The notes beneath the pieces were generated by a model, which was not told the origin of the DNA, did not search any database, and worked only from the letters and a program-made list of their open reading frames with translations. This document shows positions 56,553 to 64,000 of a DNA stretch of 64,000 bases, one piece after another. The first letter of the stretch is position 1, and the number at the start of each line of letters is the position of its first letter. Location: positions 29,177,867 to 29,241,866 of the forward strand of contig NW_022145596.1 in NCBI RefSeq assembly GCF_000002235.5. The letters are read 5' to 3'. A program made the position numbers and the translations under genes. Source of the stretch: Strongylocentrotus purpuratus. Its lineage: Eukaryota > Echinodermata > Echinoidea > Camarodonta > Strongylocentrotidae.

Positions 56553-57362
56553 TTTTGACTGCGCGCAGTCGAAAATGATGCCTCCGCCATAGAGCAATTT
56601 AAACAAGTTTGGAGTTTAAATCTCCAGTGGTTCTTGAGATATCATGATAACAATCTCAATGTATGGAATTTCATAAGTTGACCTCTGTGACCCTTGACCT
56701 TTGACCTACGTGCTCCAAAATCTAATCAGATTGTTTTCCTATAGTGATACACACTATCACTAAGTTTGAAGTTTAAATCTCCAGTGGTTCTTGAGATATC
56801 ATGATAACAATCTCAATGTATGGAATTTCATACGTTGACCTCTGTGACCCTTGACCTTTGACATACGTGCTCCAAAATCTAATCAGATTGTTTTCCTAAA
56901 GTGATACACACTATCACTAAGTTTGAAGTTTAAATCTCCAGTGGTTCTTGAGATATCATGATAACAATCTCAATGTATGGAATTTCATAAGTTGACCTCT
57001 GTGACCCTTGACCTTTGACATACGTGCTCCAAAATCTAATCAGATCGTCTTCCTATGGTGATACATACTATCCTTAAGTTTGAAGTTTAAATCTCAAATG
57101 GTTCTTGAGATATCGCGCTAACAAACTCAATACAAGGAATTTCATAAGTTGACCTCTGTGACCTGTGACCTTTGACCTACGTACTCCAAAATCTAATCAG
57201 ATCGTCTTCCTATGGTGATAAATACTATTCCCGAGTCTTAAGTTTAAATCTTAAATGGTTCTTGAGATATTGTGATAACGGTCAAACGGGACGGACGGAC
57301 GTACGGACGGACAACCCGAAAACATGATGCCTCCGGCACCACCTTCGGTGGCGGAGGCATAA
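56553..57362. mobile_element. Element with about 146-bp tandem repeats and GGAGGCAT ends
   Basis: It starts near ACTGCGCGCAGTCGAAAATG with ATGCCTCCGCCA and ends ATGATGCCTCCGGCACCACC, then TTCGGTGGCGGAGGCAT. Between are four imperfect units with TTTAAATCTCCAGTGGTTCT and TGACCTTTGACCTACG, then a GGAC run. It interrupts the GGGGCACTTAT block. Confidence 0.8.
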
Positions 57363-57814
57363 AAAGAGTAACTGGTCAAAATATAAGGGGCACCTCTCCG
57401 ATTTGAAAAGAGGCAATTATAAGAGGTGAATAAGCACGTATCAGAGGTGTAAGGGGGCCCTTCTAAGAATTAGGAACGGGCACATATTAGAAATAAATGT
57501 GGGAACTTATCTAAATTAAAAGGGGCCACTTTTCCTATGTAAAAATGGGCATTCTAGGGGTAATTGAAAATTCCCCGCCCCCTGGATCCACCACCTCTAC
57601 TTCTAGTCTGATAATTATGTCGTACGAACATTTAGTGGGCGGGGCTCGTGACCACACTTGCAATTTTTCGCTATGATTCTTTAAAAGACGTTTCTTTATA
57701 CGAGTTTCGTAAAATATACTTAACATGATTAGGGCACTTACTTTTGATGTACTCCTACTTCTACTGAAAGTTTAAATGCAAAGATTGTTCTTGCTGTTGT
57801 TGTTGTTGGTTTTT

Positions 57815-58350
57815 ATTCAGTTGTCAGTTTTCAGTTTCAAGTTTTATTTCTGTATTTTCTATAAACAATAACAAAAATGACAATGAATACATTTTAGCAA
57901 TATAATGATAAAGTAATACAAGTAGCAATTCACAAATAAATAAATATAAATAATCAATAGTACAATTAATCGTATTTGAAAAGAAAGAAAAGGGGGAGAA
58001 TGCAGAAGACCGATATCGTAAGCAGAGCTTGAAATGATACCGGCCTTACAAAAGGAGGAGAGGAGACAGGAAGAAAGAGTGGGTGAAGAGAGTGCTGTGC
58101 AAAGTGAAGAGTGCACTGCGCGAGCTCCTCAATCTATCAAATAATTTCCTTTTTATATACAAATAAACAATGAATATTTATATTAAAACAAAGTACATGT
58201 AGTACATTATAACCAGAATCTAATTTGCATACCTTATCAATAAATATTCTTTCATCTTCACTTTAAAGGAAACAAGTGTTGTACATAATTTTAATGTTAT
58301 AAGCAAGGAGTTCCACACATCGGGTCCATTGTGTCTTATTGATTTTTGTG
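57815..58350 (-). mobile_element. Antisense LINE 3' tail
   Basis: It is absent from copy A of the duplication (about 41800). Read on the minus strand it ends AATAAAACTTGAAACTGAAA, a short-repeat LINE tail. No intact RT is seen. Confidence 0.55.
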
Positions 58351-58879
58351 CCAAAATGGTGTTTCCATTGTCGTTGGATGATTTTCGCCAGGCAATGTGA
58401 GAGGACGTAGTTTCTGATCCTCTCTCCGTATTTTTGCTCTGTTGGGTCGACGATAGCTTATGGCGTTGTGTTTCAAAGTAATAATGTCAGTAAACTTTAA
58501 GTAGTTATTTTCTGTATTGTTATGTAGCTTGTTATTTTAAAGAATAAATAAAGGTTTAATTACCATGTTCTTAATATGTAAGAGCTTGTGTTGATGCATT
58601 CATGTGATGAATAATTGGTCCTGTAAGTATTTCATATTGACTTTAAAATCTGTTTGGATCGAGCTATTTAGCAAGATTCATTTCTTTCACTAGTTCTTTA
58701 TTGGACGTTTCTTTATATCCGGTTATTTTCTAGTCTGAACGTCCCTTTCGCAATACAAAGATTTGTTTATCATGTTTATATACGACGTTTCTTTGTATGA
58801 GTTTCGTGTACATTTCGATCTGTAAATGTAGGCTGAACACGCACTGAACTTTAATCTACTCCTACTGTAGAAATTACAA

Positions 58880-59160
58880 GCCCAAAGGTTATTGTACCGT
58901 GTCCTTATATGCTTGCGTTGATGCAATCATGTGAGGAAAGAAGGTGGCCAAAAAGGTGACATTCTAAGAGTCCTGTCGGTACTCTATCTATATTGACGGT
59001 GAAATCGGGTGGGAGCTGTACAGCGAGAAATCATTTTCGCCAGTAAGAAGAGAAGGATCGGGATCCGAACATGGCTGGAACTAAAGGCAAGTAGCTTGAT
59101 CGAGAGAATCATATTAGAGAGAGAAACGTATTATAGAGAGAATCAAAATTATCTTGTATG
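58880..59160 (+). pseudogene. Orphan sulfotransferase first exon, copy 2
   Basis: The 5' UTR-like block (TTTTCGCCAGTAAGAAGAGA) and ATGGCTGGAACTAAAG at 59071-59086, followed by GCAAGT, copy the sulfotransferase first exon at 42518-42533. No second exon is seen downstream in the window. Confidence 0.65.
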
Positions 59161-59204
59161 TCTCTGAAAAACTAAGGTGAAGTGTGACAAAACAGCATAA
59201 GAAA

Positions 59205-59455
59205 GGACCCAAAGGTTTAAGTACCATGTTCTTATAGGGGCTTGTTTTGATGCAATCATGGACTACTATGATGCAATCATGTGAGGAAAGAAGGCGGACA
59301 AACAGGTGATATTCCAAAGGTCCTGTTGGAAAGTGAAATTGGGTTGGAGCTGTATGTACAGCGAAAAAAAAAAAAATCATTTTTCGCCAGTAAGAAGAGA
59401 AAGATCGGGATCCAAACATGGCTGGAACTAAAGGCAAGTAGCTTGATGGAGAGAA
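59205..59455 (+). pseudogene. Orphan sulfotransferase first exon, copy 3
   Basis: This copy is closest to the real first exon region (CATGGACTACTATGATGCAA, GAAAGAAGGCGGACAAACA). Its exon 59418-59433 also ends with a GCAAGT donor. A LINE begins about 25 bp further on, separating it from anything downstream. Confidence 0.65.
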
Positions 59456-59456
59456 T

Positions 59457-62400
59457 AATATTACTAAAAAAGTTATTGCCAAGTAAAACGAATATTGGTG
59501 AATTGAACATAATTCCAAATGATGAATTCATTACGGACACAAATATTATTGCTGAAATCTTAAATAAAGCTTTCAAAGAATTTGCACAGAATCTAGAACA
59601 GGGTGCTCAAATCTTGGTACATAATGTAAATAGCATGAATACTTTGGTTTTGATAGATAAGAGTTTTGTTTTCGAAGAAATAAAAGAAGAGTTTGTTCTT
59701 TAGGAATTGCAGCATCTTGATGTTAAGAAAACATGTGGCGTTGATGGACTGCATCTGAAAATTTTGAAGAAGTCTGCTTCTTATATTGCTGAGCCTCTTA
59801 CAAATTTATTTAATAAATCACTCGAAACAGGTCGAATTCCAAAAGAGTTTTAAAAAAGCAAAAATAACCCCAATTCTTAAAGGTGGTACTTTTGAACCAC
59901 AAAATTTTAGATCTATTTCGCTTTTACCAACAGTCTCTAAAATATTAGAAAAGGCAGTACATCAACAGCTTTATGCTTATTTAAATAACAATGATCTAAT
60001 ATGTGATCGCCAGTCTGGTTTTAGACCTCTTCATTCACCAGGCGCGGATCCAGGGGGGGGGGCCGAGCGGGCCTTGGCCCCCCCCCCCCCCCCGCAAAAA
60101 AAAAGAGAGAGAAGAAGGAAAAGAAGGGAGAAAGGGAAAAAGGAAAAAAGGGAAAGAAAGAAGAGGAAGAAGAAAAGTAAAGGGGGAAGAAGAAGATCGG
60201 GGGGGCCGAAAGGGCCTTGCCTCCCAGGCTGTTACCGCCCCCCCCCCCCCAATCAAAAAAATCAGAGAGAAGGAAGGAAAGGAAAAGAAAAAAAAAGGAA
60301 AAGAGGAGATACTGGCGTACTGATAGAGGGGGGGGGGGGCTTGGGGGAAATCAAATTCAAACGTGGTTTATTTCTGATTCCACAACGGTGCATTACAAAT
60401 AATGCTGAAATGACATAATTTCCGAAATTTTTCCTCACTTTTTAGTAAATTATACGTTTGTATGTGTTTGTTGGAAAATAAAAAAATTCCTAAATTTACA
60501 ACCAGGCATAAAATATGATTCTTGAGATTCCTACATGTCAGGGCCCGAGGAACGGCGGGGATCGAGATCCTCGAGGCATCAAAATATGCTCATCTGACCG
60601 TGATTAAATGCCTAAAACCCCTAAGCTTCCGGGGGCTTTGCCCCCTGGATTCCATCTAGGGCCCTACGGCGGGCCCTTAGATGATCATCTGACGGTAATT
60701 TAATGCCTAAAACCCCTGATTTTTTTGGGCTCCGCCCCCTGGACCCCACGCCAAATAGTGACTTGCCAGTGTCACAAAATAATAAGGTATACACAAAAAT
60801 ATGCTCATCTGACCTTAATTAAACGCCTAAAACCCCTGAGCTTCTGGGGCCGGCTCCGCCGCCTCGACCCCACCAGGGGCCCTAAGGCGGGCCCCTGAAT
60901 GCTTATCTGACCGTAATTTATTGCCTTAAACCCCTGAGCTTGCGGGGTCGGACAAGGTATCAAGATGTGTTTATCTGACCGCAGGCGCGTAGCCAGGGGG
61001 GGGGGGGACGTAGGAAGAAAAAGGAGCAGACAAAGAACATCTTTGAAATTCAGACAAGGATTAAGAGTATATAGAGAACGGTACAACGCATCGTTTTCTT
61101 TCTCTAATGATAAAACGTCAAAGCCTCTCGTAGGAGGGGAGGAGGGGGGGGGGAGACTGGATTGAGACGAGGATTCAGAGGCGAGAACGGTAATACGAAT
61201 CTTTAATTATTTAATGAAACGTAAAAGCTTCCGCGCTTTGCGCGGGAGGGGGGAACCTGAATTCAGACGAGGATTAAGAGTCGAGAACTGTACAACGAAT
61301 CGTCTTCTTTCTCTAATGATTTAATGAAACGTAGAAGCTTCCGCGCTATGCGCAGGAGGGGAGGGGGAGGAACTGAATTTAGACAAGGATTAAGAGTCGA
61401 GAACTGTACAACGAATCGTCTTCTTCTCTAATGATTTAATGAAACGTAAAAGCTTCCGCGCCTCGCGCGGGAGGGGGGAACCTGAATTCAGACGAGGATT
61501 AAGAGTCGAGAACTGTACAACGAATCGTCTTCTTTCTCTAATGATTTAATGAAACGTAGAAGCTTCCGCGCTATGCGCAGGAGGGGAGGGGGAGGAACTG
61601 AATTTAGACAAGGATTAAGAGTCGAGAACTGTACAACGAATCGTCTTCTTCTCTAATAATTAAATGAAGATTAAAAGCTTCCGCGCCTCGCGCGGGAGGG
61701 GGGAACCTGAATTCAGACGTGGATTAAGAGTCGAGAACTGTACAACGAATCGTCTCCTTTCTCTAATGATTTAATGAAACGTAGAAGCTTCCACGCTTCA
61801 CGCAGGAGGGGGAGGGGGGGAACTGATTTTAGACAAGGATTAAGAGTCGAGAACTGTACACCGAATCGTTTTCTTCCTCTAATGATTTAATGAAACGTAA
61901 AAGCTTCCGCGCTTCGCGCGGGAAGGGGGAGGGGGGGGGGGACATAATTCAGACGAGGATTAAGAGTCGAGAACGGTACAACGAATCGTTTTCTTTCTCT
62001 AATGATTTAATGAAATGTAAAAGCTTCCGCGCTTCGCGCGGGAGGGGGGGGGGAACTGAAATCAGACGAGGATAAAGGGTCGAGAACGGTACAACGAATC
62101 GTCTTCTTTCTTCAATAGTTTAATAAAACGTCAAACCTTCCGCGCTTCGCGCAGGAGGGGAGGGGGGGCTGAATTTAGACAAGGATTAAGAGTCGAGAAC
62201 AGTACAACGAATCGTTTTCTTTCTCTAATGATTTAATGAAACGTAAAAGCTTACGCGCTTCGCGCGGGAGGGGAAAAACTAAATTCAAACGAGAATTATT
62301 TTCGAGAACGGTACAACGAATCGTCTTCTTTCTTTAATAGTTTAATAAATCGCAAAATTTCCGCGCTTCGCGCGGGAGGAGAAAAACTAAATTCAGACGA

Positions 62401-64000
62401 GAATTATTTTCGAGAACGGTACAACGAATCGTCGTCTTTCTCTAATAATATAATGAAACGTCAAAGCCTTGGAGGGGGAAACTCGCCCCCCCCCCCCTGC
62501 ACCGACCCCCCCCCCCCCCCCGCATCACGTCACTGTTGGTCACCATAACGTACCAATATTTGGCTCGCATAATTTCAAATTTGGGCCCCCCCCCCCCCTA
62601 AGAAATCCTGGATCCGCGCCTGAAGATCACTGGGGGTCTGTTTTTAGACCTACATAAAGCGTTTGATGTCATTCCAATTGATTCAATCCTCGATAAAAAT
62701 GTATTATTATGGTATAAAAGACTCTGAGTTACAATGGTTTAAAATGTATTTGAAAGAAAGGCAACAATGTTTTTTTCAATTGTAGGAGCAACAAGTACGT
62801 TTTTAAATGCCAAGACGGGTGTCCCTCTAGGGTCCATACTTGGGCCCCTGATTTTCTGTCTTTATGTCAATGATATAGGTAATTTACCTTTACATAATAA
62901 AACAAATATATGTTTATATACAGATGACAATTGCGATAATAATATGAGTAATATCCAGACAAATTTACAGTCCGATCTGGATTTAATTACAGAATGGCTC
63001 CGACTTTAATCGCCTGTATTTACATCCACAAAAGACCAAGATTGTGACTTTTGGTAATAAACGTAAATTACAAAATAAAAAAATGACAATTCAATTTGAA
63101 GGTGCATCTTTAGAGCATGTCAACAATATCAAATACCTCGGAATAATTCTCGACTCTCAATTAAATGGGACATTACATATTCAGTATATCCCTAGTAAAA
63201 TCTCACGCTCTATCGCTTGTATTAGAAGAATCAAACATTTGACCAAAAATTTAACAGTTATATCATGCATTGATATTATCATATATAGATTATTTTTGTA
63301 CGGTATGGTGAAATTGTTCGAAAACTAAAATAACTCGGTTACAGAAATTGCAGAATAGAAATGCTCGTTTGGTTTTGAATGCAGATTATTCAACTTCACA
63401 ATGTTCTTTATTAACTACCTTCAATTGGCAATCTGTTGAACAAAGAATTAAATATAAAAAATGTCTTTTAGTCTATAAGATTTGGAATGATTTTGCACCA
63501 AAATACCTGAAACCATTGTCTGTTTTGGGACCCATTGTTTATAATACTCGCCATACCACCCAAAACCGTCTACACATACCATACCCTAAAACAGAATACA
63601 AAAAACGTTCCTTTTCATTCACCGGAAATTCTTTATTTAATAAGTTGCCATTGTCCGTCCAAAATTGCAAGTCACTAAACAATTTCAAGAAACAATGTAA
63701 ATAGTTCTCTAACATGCTTTAACAACGAAAAGACACACGAGAATCTGGCCTACTGGGGGGGGGGGGTCTCGCCGTGCATCCCACGTGCACCTCATGTGTA
63801 TATATAGTTTATTGTATAGTCAAATGTATAAATGTTTTTATATATTGAGTTATATTGATGTTTCAATTAATGTTTTGTTTTTATTTGTTATGTTATTGTT
63901 TGTATCATGTGGAGGGCTCCGTTGGAAAGCAGTTTCTTTTAACTGAATCGGACTACCCTCCACTGTTTTGTCAATTGTAATAAATTCAACATGAATAAAT
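59457..64000 (+). mobile_element. CR1/jockey-type LINE, interrupted, to window end
   Basis: Before the interruption it reads the pre-RT linker, then KKTCGVDGLHLKILKKSA, KKAKITPILKGGTFEPQNF and RSISLLPTVSKILEKAVHQQ, ending RQSGFRPLHS. After 62622 it resumes with GLFLDLHKAFDVIPIDSIL, then GVPLGSILGPLIFCLYVNDI, YTDD at the YADD position, NIKYLGIILDSQL, and the C-terminal part to FNKLPLSVQNCKSLNNF. About 25-30 codons of the RT are missing at the interruption, and several stops and frame changes are present. The 3' UTR runs to the window end with AATAAAT. Confidence 0.85.
60039..62622 (+). mobile_element. hAT-like non-autonomous element, 2.6 kb, with expanded satellite
   Basis: The perfect inverted ends are CAGGCGCGGATCCAGG and CCTGGATCCGCGCCTG. 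The internal order is the same as in the 44202-46284 element: G/C and purine-rich part, ATGCTCATCTGACC blocks, satellite, and the GTACCAATATTTGGCTCGC end block. The satellite here has about 13 units of roughly 108-115 bp (61000-62470), against four in the other copy. The ORFs rich in Lys/Arg/Gly/Pro here are repeat artefacts. The flanks show no clear 8-bp duplication. Confidence 0.75.

Larger units (their letters stand above)
56070..59150 (+). repeat. Second segmental duplication, copy B
   Basis: It matches 38440-42560 block by block, up to and past the first exon ATGGCTGGAACTAAAG at 59071. It holds its own insertions: a tandem-repeat element at 56553-57362 and an antisense LINE tail at 57815-58350. 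Confidence 0.75.

Noticed and set aside
59281-59703. 140-codon ORF joining sulfotransferase upstream DNA to LINE sequence
   Set aside because: It crosses the LINE insertion point and does not follow the splice model of the first exon.
59786-60418. 210-codon ORF starting in LINE RT and running into Lys/Gly/Pro-rich sequence
   Set aside because: Chance read-through from the LINE into the purine-rich part of the inserted hAT-like element.
61000-62470. CRISPR-like array because of regular repeats
   Set aside because: Units are contiguous satellite copies of about 110 bp without unique spacers, in an animal genome.

Overview
This window is animal genomic DNA. It has spliced genes with GT-AG introns, low GC content, many microsatellites, several clades of LINE fragments, tRNA-derived SINEs and MITEs. 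The repeat types, a Notch-ligand-like protein with MNNL and DSL domains, and a cytosolic-type sulfotransferase suggest an invertebrate deuterostome, most likely an echinoderm such as a sea urchin. That assignment is inferred, not proven.

Region 1 (1-4.5 kb): an open reading frame for a secreted or surface immunoglobulin-domain protein runs leftwards off the window edge (790 to 1, minus strand). Sequence without recognisable genes follows.

Region 2 (3.1-33.9 kb): a tandem segmental duplication of about 12-13 kb per unit. Each unit carries one copy of a gene with a signal peptide, an MNNL-like domain, a six-cysteine DSL domain and a Thr/Ser-rich mucin-like exon. The downstream copy (22182-33890) is open in every exon and predicts about 870 residues. 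The upstream copy (4513-15206) has premature stops and has lost its 3' end, so it is a pseudogene. About 0.5 kb around the last intron is nearly identical between the copies while the flanks have diverged, which looks like gene conversion. Between and inside the copies are LINE fragments of at least three types, a 7SL-like SINE, tRNA-like SINEs, and mariner-like MITEs that have captured a SINE.

Region 3 (34-42 kb): transposon-rich DNA. It holds a fragment of an unclassified transposon-associated ORF, degenerate GGGGCACTTAT-type repeats, a Crypton-like tyrosine recombinase remnant and hairpin MITEs.

Region 4 (42.5-51.8 kb): a complete seven-exon sulfotransferase gene on the plus strand, with all PAPS-binding and catalytic motifs and a probable GC-AG first intron. 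Its introns hold a 2.1-kb hAT-like element, foldback elements and tandem repeats. One intron holds three tandem copies of a segment that looks like an alternative terminal exon.

Region 5 (51.8-64 kb): MITEs, SINEs and LINE remnants, then a second copy of the region upstream of the sulfotransferase. This copy carries two orphan first exons with the same GC donor, and a LINE adjoins the second of them. A 2.6-kb relative of the intronic hAT-like element sits inside that LINE, which runs to the window end.
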